From assembly GCA_965203535.1 (NCBI GenBank), contig OZ241897.1, forward strand, positions 3,224,001-3,288,000: DNA of 64,000 nt, read 5' to 3'. Numbering within the stretch: the stretch's first letter is position 1; each line of letters starts with the position of its first letter. The notes under the pieces were generated by a model. The model saw only the letters and a program-made list of their open reading frames with translations, was not told where the DNA came from and ran no database searches. Shown in pieces: positions 17,413-25,507 of the stretch. Source of the DNA: JAJDTT01 sp022827025. GTDB lineage: Bacteria; Acidobacteriota; UBA6911; RPQK01; JAJDTT01. Made by a program: the position numbers and the translations under genes.

Positions 17413-18546
17413 CTAATCGGGTGTCTTTCTGATCTTCAGGTGATTGCGGATCCAGCTCTGATCCTGCAGTTTGATGTCGTAGTCCTTCCGCAGCGGAAAT
17501 CCGTGCCAGTCGTGGGGAAGGAGAATGCGTTTCAGATCGGGATGGCCGGAGAACAGAATCCCGAACATGTCGTAGACTTCCCGTTCCAGCCAGTCGGCGG
17601 TCTTCCAGATGGAGGTCATGGAGGGAACCGGGTCGCCTTCCCCGAACCGGCTCTTGACGCGAAGCAGCCTCTTGGTGGCGTACGAATACAGTTGGTAGAC
17701 CATCAGGAACCGCTCCTGGTCCCCCAGGTAGTCCAGGGCCGAGACGTCGATCAGGTAGTCGAAAGGCGTTTCGGAATGGTCCCGCAGGGCGAGCATGACG
17801 TCGTAGAGGACGCCCGGGGCCACGGTGTAGATGCTCTGTTTCAGGAAAGACTGTCCCGAGAGGATCTCACCCGGAAACTGCGTTTTCAGGCCTTCCAGCA
17901 GGGCATCGTCCTTCAAGTCCTCGTAGCTCGGCCCTTTCTTTCTCTTCCGGGGCCGCCGCTTGCGGAGCGGCCGCTTGCGAAGCAGTCTCTTGCGGGCCGG
18001 TCTCTTGCGGAGCGGTTTCTTGCGCGCGGGACGGGTCGCCCGAGTCCCTTTCCCGGGACCGTCAGCGGGGGTCTCCCCCTCGGTGCGGGCCCGGATTTTC
18101 GGCTTGGGGCGAGCAGGCCGGGGCCTTCGCGCGGGACGGTCAGCCGGAGTCTTTTCCTGGGCGGGGACAGCCGACGTTTCTCCCTTGGCGCGGGTCCGGA
18201 TCTTTGGCTTCGGACGGGCACCCCGGAGCCTTGGCCTGGGTCGGGCGGGCCGGGGCCTTCGCCTCGGGCGGGCAGCCCGGGTTCCCTTCTCAGGAGCGGC
18301 AGCCGGGACCTCTTCTTCGGGAGGGACGGCAGGAGTCTCTCGCTCGGGAGGGGCGGCCAGGTCCTTTTTCAAAGAAGAAGGGGCGGCCCGGGTTTCCTTC
18401 TCAGCAGAAGCGGCAGGAGTCTCTCCCCCGGGGCGGGTCTTCCGGATCTTCGGCTTGGGGCGGTAACCCGCAATCCTCGACCGTCGAGCCCGCTTGGGCT
18501 TCGCGCCGTCTGAGTTACGCTTCTTCGCCCTGGTCTCGTCGTCCAT
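17413..18546 (-). CDS. nuoC: NADH-quinone oxidoreductase subunit C with long basic repetitive N-terminal extension
   Basis: Residues ~212-377 form a normal NuoC (30-kDa subunit) with the family signature EREVYDMFGILFSGHPDLKR and LLPHDWHGFPLRKDY. Residues 1-~210 are an unusual low-complexity domain rich in Arg, Lys, Pro, Ala and Thr. It contains at least three copies of RPKPKIR-x5-6-GE(T)xA (about residues 29-45, 111-127, 146-161) and a very basic stretch near 173-205 with repeated RKRP/LRKR units. The whole frame is open from one ATG at 18546, 30 bases after nuoB. No internal start with a clear ribosome site lies at the domain border, although a shorter product cannot be excluded. Confidence 0.9.
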   Translation of the reverse strand: MDDETRAKKRNSDGAKPKRARRSRIAGYRPKPKIRKTRPGGETPAASAEKETRAAPSSLKKDLAAPPERETPAVPPEEEVPAAAPEKGTRAARPRRRPRPARPRPRLRGARPKPKIRTRAKGETSAVPAQEKTPADRPARRPRPARPKPKIRARTEGETPADGPGKGTRATRPARKKPLRKRPARKRLLRKRPLRKRRPRKRKKGPSYEDLKDDALLEGLKTQFPGEILSGQSFLKQSIYTVAPGVLYDVMLALRDHSETPFDYLIDVSALDYLGDQERFLMVYQLYSYATKRLLRVKSRFGEGDPVPSMTSIWKTADWLEREVYDMFGILFSGHPDLKRILLPHDWHGFPLRKDYDIKLQDQSWIRNHLKIRKTPD

Positions 18547-18578
18547 TTTCTATGAAGGATTGGGCGGGGCTTCCTGGG

Positions 18579-19067
18579 CTAGCTGGCCCGCGGCTCCGGC
18601 TTGTCGGTGATACTCATCAGATCGATCTTGTCCTGGAGACGCATGAGCCCGTACAGGAGCGCCTCGGGCCGCGGCGGGCACCCTGGAATGTACACGTCCA
18701 CCGGAATGACTTTATCCACGCCCTGCAAGGTCGAATAGGTGTCGAACGGGCCGCCGGCGCTGGAGCAGGCCCCCATGGAGATGACCCACTTGGGATCCGG
18801 CATCTGCTCGTAGAGCCGCTGGATCACCTCGGCCATCTTCAGGGTCACGGTCCCGGCCACGATGATCAGGTCGGACTGGCGCGGCGAGGGCCGGAAGATG
18901 CCGGCTCCGAACCGGTCCATGTCGAATCGGGAGGCGCCGGTCGCCATCATCTCGATGGCGCAGCAGGCCAAGCCGAAAGTCATGGGCCAGAGGGAGGATT
19001 TCCGCGCCCAGTTGAAGACCGAGTCGGCCGTCGTGGTAACGATGTTCTTCTCTATGCTCCGGTCCAT
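18579..19067 (-). CDS. nuoB: NADH-quinone oxidoreductase subunit B
   Basis: This subunit binds the terminal [4Fe-4S] cluster N2 next to the quinone site. The 162 residues contain the tandem cysteines in FGLACCAIEMM, the Cys in VISMGACSSAGGPFDTY and the Cys in YIPGCPPRPEAL. Length is normal. The 100-base gap to nuoA contains a stretch resembling an R2 repeat end. Confidence 0.96.
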   Translation of the reverse strand: MDRSIEKNIVTTTADSVFNWARKSSLWPMTFGLACCAIEMMATGASRFDMDRFGAGIFRPSPRQSDLIIVAGTVTLKMAEVIQRLYEQMPDPKWVISMGACSSAGGPFDTYSTLQGVDKVIPVDVYIPGCPPRPEALLYGLMRLQDKIDLMSITDKPEPRAS

Positions 19068-19167
19068 GTTTCGACCTCGGTCGGATTGATCGGAAACGGT
19101 TCGGAAGTCCGTGGTGAAAGTCCCGCTCCGCCCCGGTCGGGTTCAGCGGGATTTGTACCACGGCCCC

Positions 19168-19524
19168 CTATGCCCATTCCAGTGCGCCCTTCTTCCAGAC
19201 GTAGAAATACCCCACGATCAGGATCCCCAGGAAGATGACCATTTCGATGAACCCGAAGAGGGCCAGCTTGTCGTAGATGACCGCCCAGGGAAAGAGGAAG
19301 ATCGTCTCCACGTCGAAGATGACGAAGAGGATGGCGATGATGTAGAAGCGCACCGAAAATCGGCCTCTGGCGTCGTCGACGGGATCGACTCCGCATTCGT
19401 AGGGCATCAACTTGTCGGCGGTGGGCAGATGGGGCCGAAGGAGCCTCCCCACCAGCAGTCCCACCACGGGGAGGGTGATGGCCACGAGGATGAAGATCAG
19501 TATGGGAATGTAGGATCCAAGCAC
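19168..19524 (-). CDS. nuoA: NADH-quinone oxidoreductase subunit A
   Basis: Small complex I membrane subunit with three helices, 118 residues. It has the conserved YECGVDPVDDARGRFSVRFY loop near residues 49-68. First gene of the 11-gene nuo series; the series lacks nuoE, nuoF and nuoG. Confidence 0.96.
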   Translation of the reverse strand: MLGSYIPILIFILVAITLPVVGLLVGRLLRPHLPTADKLMPYECGVDPVDDARGRFSVRFYIIAILFVIFDVETIFLFPWAVIYDKLALFGFIEMVIFLGILIVGYFYVWKKGALEWA

Positions 19525-19578
19525 CGCTGACTCCTTGGGGAAAGTCCCATCCGGGACCCGTTCGCCGTACGGGTGCCT

Positions 19579-19584
19579 ATTCTA
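19579..19584 (-). promoter_or_regulatory. Possible -10 element for the nuo operon
   Basis: Read on the minus strand, TAGAAT lies 55 bases upstream of the nuoA ATG in the only gene-free DNA before the operon. A matching -35 box is weak (TCGAAC at 17-base spacing), so this is only a suggestion. Confidence 0.25.
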
Positions 19585-19611
19585 GCAGACCCAATCCCGG
19601 CGTTCGATCAG

Positions 19612-19637
19612 GAGGGGGGACTTTCCTGTCCCCCCTC
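19612..19637. repeat. Perfect 10-bp stem-loop
   Basis: GAGGGGGGAC, the loop TTTCCT, then GTCCCCCCTC form a perfect GC-rich hairpin about 90 bases upstream of nuoA. No T-run follows on either strand, so it is more likely a dispersed palindrome than a terminator. Confidence 0.6.
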
Positions 19638-19744
19638 ACTCCCCTTCTTCGCTAACCGGCGACGACTCTGACGGTGGTGGCGACTCGCGCACCTGCGACG
19701 TGGACGAACTCTCCGGGGAGGCGACGGACGGCGAGTAGGGCTTG

Positions 19745-19905
19745 ACAGCCCGTGGCAAAAGTCGTCACGGCATTCGACCGCCCCTGCATCCCGGCGGACT
19801 GCGTTGCGATTCGGGCACATACTCCCGGTATGCACCCGAATCGCGCCTTGTCCGGCGGGCGCAGGAACGGTCTCGATGCTCGCGAGACTTTCACCACGGG
19901 CTGTT
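19745..19905 (+). mobile_element. R2 palindromic MITE-like element, copy A
   Basis: The ~161-base element starts ACAGCCCGTGGCAAAAGTCG and ends in the complement of AACAGCCCGTGGTGAAAGTC. The two arms (about 75 bases each) are imperfect complements through almost the full length, with the centre near ACTCCCGGTATG. A near-identical copy in reverse orientation lies at 39004-39167. It carries no gene. Confidence 0.75.
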
Positions 19906-20061
19906 GATCTTGATCCGGTGTTCGCCCTTGCGGGCCTGAGCCAGATCGTAGCCGGTCTGCCGGCGCAGCCAGAACTCGGCGTTGGACCATCCGGTCTTCT
20001 CCAGTCGGATGGCCATTGCCCGTTCTTCGGGGAGTCCGAGGTCCATACCGCGTGCGAATGG
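19891..20061 (-). pseudogene. HigA-family antitoxin C-terminal remnant ending in R2
   Basis: The minus-strand frame reads LGLPEERAMAIRLEKTGW, then SNAEFWLRRQTGYDLAQARK. This is the conserved C-terminal part of HigA/VapI-type antitoxins (sites ALRLxxxxGxSxExWLxxQxxYDLxxA). The DNA-binding helix-turn-helix half is missing upstream. The frame ends with INSPW and a TGA that lies inside the terminal repeat of the R2 element. I read it as a decayed antitoxin whose last codons were replaced by the R2 insertion. Confidence 0.55.
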
Positions 20062-20169
20062 TTGCTGGCGCCTCCTTCTCCGGGATGACTGGGGGGCGAT
20101 TTCCAATCGCCAATCCCTGGGTATTCTGGAGGTCGACGGGAGGCCGGCGATTGAAAATCGCCGCTCCCG

Positions 20170-21123
20170 TCACGCCGGCCGGTTGCGGGCCAGGATTTCT
20201 TCGTAGTACTGGATGGTCCTTTGGAGTCCTTCCCTCAGGTCCACGAACGGTTCCCAGTCGAGATGCTTTACCGCCCGGCCGATGTCGGGGCGCCGCCGGA
20301 CCGGATCGTCCACTGGAATGACTCCGAATTGGATCTCGGATTTCGAGCCGGTGAGTTCCAGGATCAACTTCGCCAACGACAGGATGGAACACTCGCGGGG
20401 ACTGCCCAGGTTGACCGGTCCGGGGACCCAATCGGCGTCCATGAGTTGCTCCAGCCCGTCCACCATGTCGGAGACGAAACAGAAGGAGCGGGTCTGGGAG
20501 CCGTCTCCGTAGACGGTCAGGGGCTTTCCCCGCAGCGCCTGGACCACGAAGTTGCTGACGACGCGCCCGTCCACCTCCGACATGCGGGGCCCGTAGGTGT
20601 TGAAGATGCGGGCGATCCTCACGTCGACGCCGTTCTGGCGCCGGTAGTTGATCATCAGGGACTCGGCCACCCGTTTCCCCTCGTCGTAGCAGCTTCGAGG
20701 GCCGATGGGGTTCACGTTGCCCCAGTAGTCCTCCCGCTGGGGATGGACCAGGGGGTCTCCGTAGACCTCGGAGGTGCTGGCCTGGAGGATCCGGGCCCCG
20801 ACCCGCTTGGCCAGACCCAGAAGGTTGAGGGTGCCCATGACGTTGGTCTTCACCGTCTTGACCGGGTTGTACTGGTAGTGGACCGGCGCCGCCGGCGAGG
20901 CCAGGTTGTAGATTCGGTCCACCTCCAGCAGGATCGGCTGGGTCACGTCGTGGCGGATGAACTCGAAGTAAGGGTGTTCCGTGAGCGGCAGGATGTTGCG
21001 CCGGCTGCCCGAGAACAGGTTGTCCAGGCAGAGCACGTCCGCACCCTGCCGGAGCAGCGATTCGCAGAGGTGGCTGCCGATGAATCCGGCGCCCCCCGCT
21101 ACCAGTATCCGTTCCCGGATCAT
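20170..21123 (-). CDS. UDP-glucuronate decarboxylase-like SDR epimerase
   Basis: An extended short-chain dehydrogenase of 317 residues. It has an N-terminal NAD motif GGAGFIGSHL, the active-site YDEGKR (YxxxK) and the sequence SEVYGDPLVHPQREDYWGNV, which is characteristic of UDP-xylose synthase. That enzyme oxidises and decarboxylates UDP-glucuronate to UDP-xylose for cell-surface glycans. The ATG at 21123 is placed just before the Rossmann strand; the frame is open further upstream only through repeat DNA. Not part of an obvious operon. Confidence 0.85.
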   Translation of the reverse strand: MIRERILVAGGAGFIGSHLCESLLRQGADVLCLDNLFSGSRRNILPLTEHPYFEFIRHDVTQPILLEVDRIYNLASPAAPVHYQYNPVKTVKTNVMGTLNLLGLAKRVGARILQASTSEVYGDPLVHPQREDYWGNVNPIGPRSCYDEGKRVAESLMINYRRQNGVDVRIARIFNTYGPRMSEVDGRVVSNFVVQALRGKPLTVYGDGSQTRSFCFVSDMVDGLEQLMDADWVPGPVNLGSPRECSILSLAKLILELTGSKSEIQFGVIPVDDPVRRRPDIGRAVKHLDWEPFVDLREGLQRTIQYYEEILARNRPA

Positions 21124-21485
21124 CCTGTGAACCCCCGGTCGCGTGGATCGGTAGGGGCGCCCCTTGCGGGCGCCCTCCTGCTTCCCGCCGGCTTCAGTAT
21201 GGCACTGGAGACCGCCGGAGTCAGCAATGGTGCGCTCCGTTTCTGATGCCGCAGGAGGAATACATGCGGCGTCCTCCTGCGGCTTTTGCGGACGGATTGT
21301 TTGATTGGGAGTCGGGCGGCAAGGAGGGGCGACATCCTTGTCGCCCACTGGGACGGGCGTGTTTCAGGCGCCCCGTATTCTTTCCGATTGTCACCCTGGA
21401 GAGCCGGCGCGTGAAACACGCCGGTCCCAGTCGGCGCGTAAAACGCCGCGTGAAACACGCCGCTCCTCTTCTATAATGCATCTCC
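21124..21485. other. Repeat-rich intergenic region before uvrB
   Basis: It contains an R3 palindrome (21151-21177), an inverted repeat built on GCCGCAGGAGG and CCTCCTGCGGC near 21248-21283, and clustered CGTGTTTCA/TGAAACACG units from 21358 to 21466. No gene is supported. Confidence 0.6.
21151..21177. repeat. R3 dispersed palindromic repeat
   Basis: GTAGGGGCGCCCCTTGCGGG followed by CGCCCTC, plus orientation, in the leader region of the UDP-xylose synthase-like gene. Confidence 0.65.
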
Positions 21486-23576
21486 ATGGTTGATTCGCAG
21501 GGGATCTCATACGCCGGTGTGACCTACGGGGAGGCGGCGCCCTCCACCGCCCCGTTCCGGCTCAGGAGTCCGTTCTCTCCCAGCCGGGATCAGGGCCGGG
21601 CCATCGAGGAGTTGATCCGGGGCATTCGGGAAGGCCGGCGCAGCCAGGTGCTGCTGGGGGTCACCGGGTCGGGGAAGACCTACACCATGGCCCAGGTTAT
21701 CGAGCGGATCAATCGGACCACGCTGGTCCTGAGTCACAACAAGACGCTGGCCGCCCAGCTCTACCAGGAGTTCCGGAACTTCTTTCCCGGAAACGCGGTG
21801 GAGTACTTCGTCAGCTACTACGACTACTATCAGCCGGAAGCCTACATCGCTTCCACGGACACCTACATCGAGAAGGAAGCGCTGATCAACGACGAGATCG
21901 ACCGGCTGCGGCACTCGGCGACCCGTTCCCTGTTCGAGCGCCGGGACTGCATCATCGTCTGCAGCGTGAGCTGCATCTACGGCCTGGGGTCTCCCGAGGC
22001 CTACTACGGGATGCTGCTCATGCTGAGCGAGGGCCAGCGGATCTCCCGCCGGTCGCTCCTGCGCAGGTTGGTCGACATCCAGTACGAACGGACCGATCTG
22101 GATCTGACCCGGGGGACCTTCCGGGCCCGGGGGGACGTGGTGGAGGTGGTTCCTTCCTACGGGGACTACGGCGTCCGGATCGAGCTGTTCGGCGACGAGG
22201 TGGACGGGATCTATCAGTTCGATCCCTTGACCGGGCAGACGCAGAAACGGCATCCCCGGATTCCCATCTATCCCCGGTCCCACTACGTGATGCCCGAGGA
22301 ACAGCGGAAACGCGCCGTGGAGAGCATCCGGGAAGAGCTGGCGGATCACCAGGCCCGGCTCGAGGCGGAAGGACGGCTGATGGAAGCCGAGAGGGTCCGC
22401 CAGCGGACCCTTTTCGATCTGGAGATGATGCGGACCGTCGGCTATTGCCGGGGGATCGAGAACTACTCCCGGCACCTCACCGGCCGCCGTCCGGGGCAGG
22501 CTCCGCCCACGCTCATGGACTACCTGCCGCGGGAATCGCTCATCTTCATCGACGAGAGCCACGTGACCGTCCCCCAGGTCCGGGGCATGTACGAGGGGGA
22601 CCGGTCCCGGAAGTTGAACCTGGTGAAATACGGGTTCCGTCTCCCCTCGGCTCTCGACAATCGGCCCTTGAACTTCGCCGAGTTCGAGCTCCGGCGTCCC
22701 CAGACCCTCTATGTTTCGGCCACCCCGGCCGATTTCGAGCTGGAGGAATGCGGAGGGGAGGTGGTGGAGCAGATCATTCGCCCCACCGGCCTCATGGACC
22801 CGGAAATCGAAGTGCGTCCGGTCCGCAACCAGATCGACGACCTGCTGGAAGAGATCCGGACCCGTGCCGACCGGGGGGAGCGGATCCTGGTCACCACCTT
22901 GACCAAACGTATGGCCGAGGAGTTGACTGAGTACTACACCGAGATCGGGGTCATGGTCCGCTATCTTCATTCGGAAGTGGACACGTTGGACCGGGTCAAG
23001 CTCCTGCGGGATCTGCGCCTGGGCCGGTTCGACGTCCTGGTGGGAGTCAACCTGTTGCGCGAGGGTCTGGATCTGCCGGAGGTTTCCCTGGTGGCGGTGC
23101 TGGACGCCGACAAGGAGGGGTTCCTGCGCAGCGGCACGTCTCTGATCCAGACTTCGGGGCGGGCGGCTCGAAACGTCAACGGGAAGGTCATCATGTATGC
23201 CGACGTCGTCACCCGGTCCATGAAACAGGCCATTGAGGAGACGGGAAGACGCCGGGACCTTCAGCGCGACTACAACGACGAGAACGGGATCACTCCGGAG
23301 AGCATCGTCAAGCCGGTGGACGCGACGCTGCTGGAGATGACCCGGCTGGACTACTATGAAGTTCCGCTGGTGGCCGAAGAGGTGGACCGGTACGGTTCTC
23401 CTCAGGAGATCGAGCAGGAGATACTCAGGTTGAGCGACGACATGAAGAAGGCGGCGCAGGAGTTCGAGTTCGAGAAGGCGGCCCAGTTGCGGGACCGCAT
23501 CAAGCTGCTGCGGGAAACCCATCTCCAGTTGGCAGGCGGCCCTGAGTCGAACGGCCGGGGGGAGGGTGCCGGATGA
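21486..23576 (+). CDS. uvrB: Excinuclease ABC subunit B
   Basis: UvrB is the damage-verifying helicase-like subunit of nucleotide excision repair. The 696 residues show Walker A GVTGSGKTYTMA near residue 58, the beta-hairpin region YYDYYQPEAYIASTDTYIEK, helicase motif II DESHVT, motif VI QTSGRAARN and a C-terminal UVR motif (~residues 640-680) for UvrA/UvrC contact. Full length. Its TGA overlaps the aroA ATG by 4 bases, so uvrB, aroA and aroK are probably cotranscribed. Confidence 0.96.
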   Translation: MVDSQGISYAGVTYGEAAPSTAPFRLRSPFSPSRDQGRAIEELIRGIREGRRSQVLLGVTGSGKTYTMAQVIERINRTTLVLSHNKTLAAQLYQEFRNFFPGNAVEYFVSYYDYYQPEAYIASTDTYIEKEALINDEIDRLRHSATRSLFERRDCIIVCSVSCIYGLGSPEAYYGMLLMLSEGQRISRRSLLRRLVDIQYERTDLDLTRGTFRARGDVVEVVPSYGDYGVRIELFGDEVDGIYQFDPLTGQTQKRHPRIPIYPRSHYVMPEEQRKRAVESIREELADHQARLEAEGRLMEAERVRQRTLFDLEMMRTVGYCRGIENYSRHLTGRRPGQAPPTLMDYLPRESLIFIDESHVTVPQVRGMYEGDRSRKLNLVKYGFRLPSALDNRPLNFAEFELRRPQTLYVSATPADFELEECGGEVVEQIIRPTGLMDPEIEVRPVRNQIDDLLEEIRTRADRGERILVTTLTKRMAEELTEYYTEIGVMVRYLHSEVDTLDRVKLLRDLRLGRFDVLVGVNLLREGLDLPEVSLVAVLDADKEGFLRSGTSLIQTSGRAARNVNGKVIMYADVVTRSMKQAIEETGRRRDLQRDYNDENGITPESIVKPVDATLLEMTRLDYYEVPLVAEEVDRYGSPQEIEQEILRLSDDMKKAAQEFEFEKAAQLRDRIKLLRETHLQLAGGPESNGRGEGAG

Positions 23577-24874
23577 CGCCCAGACGAGTCGATCCGGTCC
23601 AGGTTCCCCTTGAGGGTGAGGTGCAGGTGCCGGGGGACAAGAGCATCTCCCATCGCTACGCTCTCCTGGGAGGCATGGCCGGCGGAACGACCCGGATTCG
23701 CAATTTCGCCTCCAGCGAAGACTGTCAGGCCACTCTTTCCTGCATCGAAGCGCTCGGCGTGACGGTGGTTCGAAACGGCTCCCGCGTGGAGATCGCCAGC
23801 CCGGGATGGCGGCGATTCTCCCCGCCCGCCCGGGTTCTGGACGTTCAGAACAGCGGCACCACCATCCGGCTTCTCTCGGCCCTGCTGGCGGCGGGGCGGT
23901 TCTCCTCCCGGGTACAGGGAGACTCTTCTCTCAACCAGCGTCCCATGAAGCGCATCATGGAGCCGCTGAGCCGAATGGGCGCCCGGATCGACGCCCGGGA
24001 TGGGGGGTTCCCGCCTCTGCGGATTCAGGGGGGCCGCCTGACCGGGATCCGGTACCGGCTCCCCATCGCCAGTGCGCAGGTGAAGTCGTGCGTGTTGCTG
24101 GCCGGATTGATGGCCGGGGGGGAGACGGAGGTGGAGGAGACGGGGCCGTCCCGGGATCATACCGAGCGGGCGCTCCCCTTCTTCGGAGCCCCGTTGTTGC
24201 AGGACGGAGCCTTCCTTCGGGTGCGGGGCGACGCTCGTCTCCACGGCGTCGACTTCCGGATTCCCGGAGATTTCTCCTCGGCGTTGTTCTTCCTGGTGGC
24301 GAGCCTGCTGGTTCCGGGCAGCCGGATCGCCTTGAGGCGAGTCGGCGTCAATCCCACCCGGGCGGGATTCCTCTCGCTGCTGGAAAAAGCCGGCATCCTG
24401 GTCGAGAGGTCCAATGCCACTGAGAGCAATGGGGAGCCGGTCTGCGATCTGCGGATTCACGCGGGTCCCGGGGTCCGCAGGCAGTTTCCCCACGAGATCT
24501 CGGGAGACTGGGTGGCCCAGCTCATCGACGAGATTCCTGCGCTGGCCATATTGGGGACCAGTCTGGAGCGGGGGTTCCAGGTTCGCGACGCGCAGGAGCT
24601 GCGCCACAAGGAGTCGGACCGGATCCGCTCCGTCGTGGTCAATCTGCGTCAACTCGGGGTGGAGGTGGACGAGTTTCCGGATGGATTCGTCATTCCTCCC
24701 GGCAGCCGCATCCGCGGCGGACAGGTGCGGACCTTCGGCGATCATCGCATCGCCATGGCCTTCGCCCTGGCGGGCCTGGTAGCGGAGAACCCTGTGGAAT
24801 TGGACGATCCGGAGTGCGTGGCCGTGTCCTATCCCGATTTTTTCCAGCACCTGGAGGAGGTTTGCCGCCGTTGA
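23573..24874 (+). CDS. aroA: 3-phosphoshikimate 1-carboxyvinyltransferase (EPSP synthase)
   Basis: Transfers enolpyruvyl from PEP to shikimate-3-phosphate. The 433 residues contain PGDKSISHR near residue 18, NSGTTIRLL near 91, SLNQRPM, the catalytic Asp region DEIPALA and KESDRIRS near 345. These cover both inverse domains. The start overlaps uvrB by ATGA; the end overlaps the aroK start by 4 bases. Confidence 0.95.
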   Translation: MTPRRVDPVQVPLEGEVQVPGDKSISHRYALLGGMAGGTTRIRNFASSEDCQATLSCIEALGVTVVRNGSRVEIASPGWRRFSPPARVLDVQNSGTTIRLLSALLAAGRFSSRVQGDSSLNQRPMKRIMEPLSRMGARIDARDGGFPPLRIQGGRLTGIRYRLPIASAQVKSCVLLAGLMAGGETEVEETGPSRDHTERALPFFGAPLLQDGAFLRVRGDARLHGVDFRIPGDFSSALFFLVASLLVPGSRIALRRVGVNPTRAGFLSLLEKAGILVERSNATESNGEPVCDLRIHAGPGVRRQFPHEISGDWVAQLIDEIPALAILGTSLERGFQVRDAQELRHKESDRIRSVVVNLRQLGVEVDEFPDGFVIPPGSRIRGGQVRTFGDHRIAMAFALAGLVAENPVELDDPECVAVSYPDFFQHLEEVCRR

Positions 24875-25398
24875 AGGGCCACCTCTACCTGGTGGGATTC
24901 ATGGGAAGCGGGAAATCGACCGTGGGGCCGATTCTGGCCGGGCAGTTGGGCAGAACCTTCGTGGATCTGGATCATCTCATCGAGGAGGCCGCGAAGATGG
25001 AGATTTTCCGGATCTTCGATCTCCGGGGCGAAGCTCACTTCCGGGAGTTGGAGACCAGCATGTTGGCGGAGGTCCAGGACCGGGAGCCGGCGGTGGTGGC
25101 CTTGGGCGGAGGGGCCTTTTCCCAGGCGGCGAACCGCGGCCTGATCTTCAAGAGCGGAATCGCCGTGACCCTCCGGATTCCGCCGGATCTTGCCTGGCAA
25201 CGTTCCACGCAGATGGACAACCGTCCGCTGGCCCGGGATCGGCGACAGTTCGAAGCCCTCTACCGCAAGCGGCAGCCGGACTACGATCTGGCCGATCTGA
25301 AGGTCGGGGTCTCGGGGAGGTCCCCGGAGCAGATCTGCCAGGTGATCCGGGACCGCCTCGAAACGGTTCGTCGGATCCCCGGTTCTTCCGGCGCCTGA
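24871..25398 (+). CDS. aroK: Shikimate kinase
   Basis: Phosphorylates shikimate at the 3-position, the step before AroA. The 175 residues contain Walker A GFMGSGKSTVG, DLDHLIEE with the shikimate-binding Asp, FRELE and the ALGGGAF loop. I chose the TTG at 24871 because CTGGAGGAGG lies 10 bases upstream and the P-loop strand begins right after it; the frame upstream overlaps aroA. Gene order aroA-aroK fits one pathway operon. Confidence 0.9.
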   Translation: MKGHLYLVGFMGSGKSTVGPILAGQLGRTFVDLDHLIEEAAKMEIFRIFDLRGEAHFRELETSMLAEVQDREPAVVALGGGAFSQAANRGLIFKSGIAVTLRIPPDLAWQRSTQMDNRPLARDRRQFEALYRKRQPDYDLADLKVGVSGRSPEQICQVIRDRLETVRRIPGSSGA

Positions 25399-25507
25399 CG
25401 GTGGCTTCGGCGCGAAAAATGGCCAGGGTCCTGGAGTATCATCTCTGCGCCCCGCTGTAGGAGCGGGCTGGCGCTGGCCTTGACGATCGGGGAGGGACCG
25501 TCCACCC

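Larger units (their letters stand above)
19525..20169. other. Gene-poor region upstream of nuoA
   Basis: No intact gene is seen. The region holds a perfect 10-bp stem-loop, a full R2 element and a higA-like fragment (each listed separately). A further GC-rich inverted repeat surrounds 20100-20165 (GCGATTTCCAATCGCC and GGCGATTGAAAATCGCC units). Confidence 0.6.

Noticed and set aside
17960..18466. Plus-strand Gly/Arg/Phe-rich frame opposite the nuoC extension
   Set aside because: It mirrors the repetitive NuoC tail; NuoC continuity and operon spacing favour the minus strand.
21248..21466. Possible CRISPR array in the repeat cluster before uvrB
   Set aside because: The units are irregular in length and sequence with no even spacers or cas genes.
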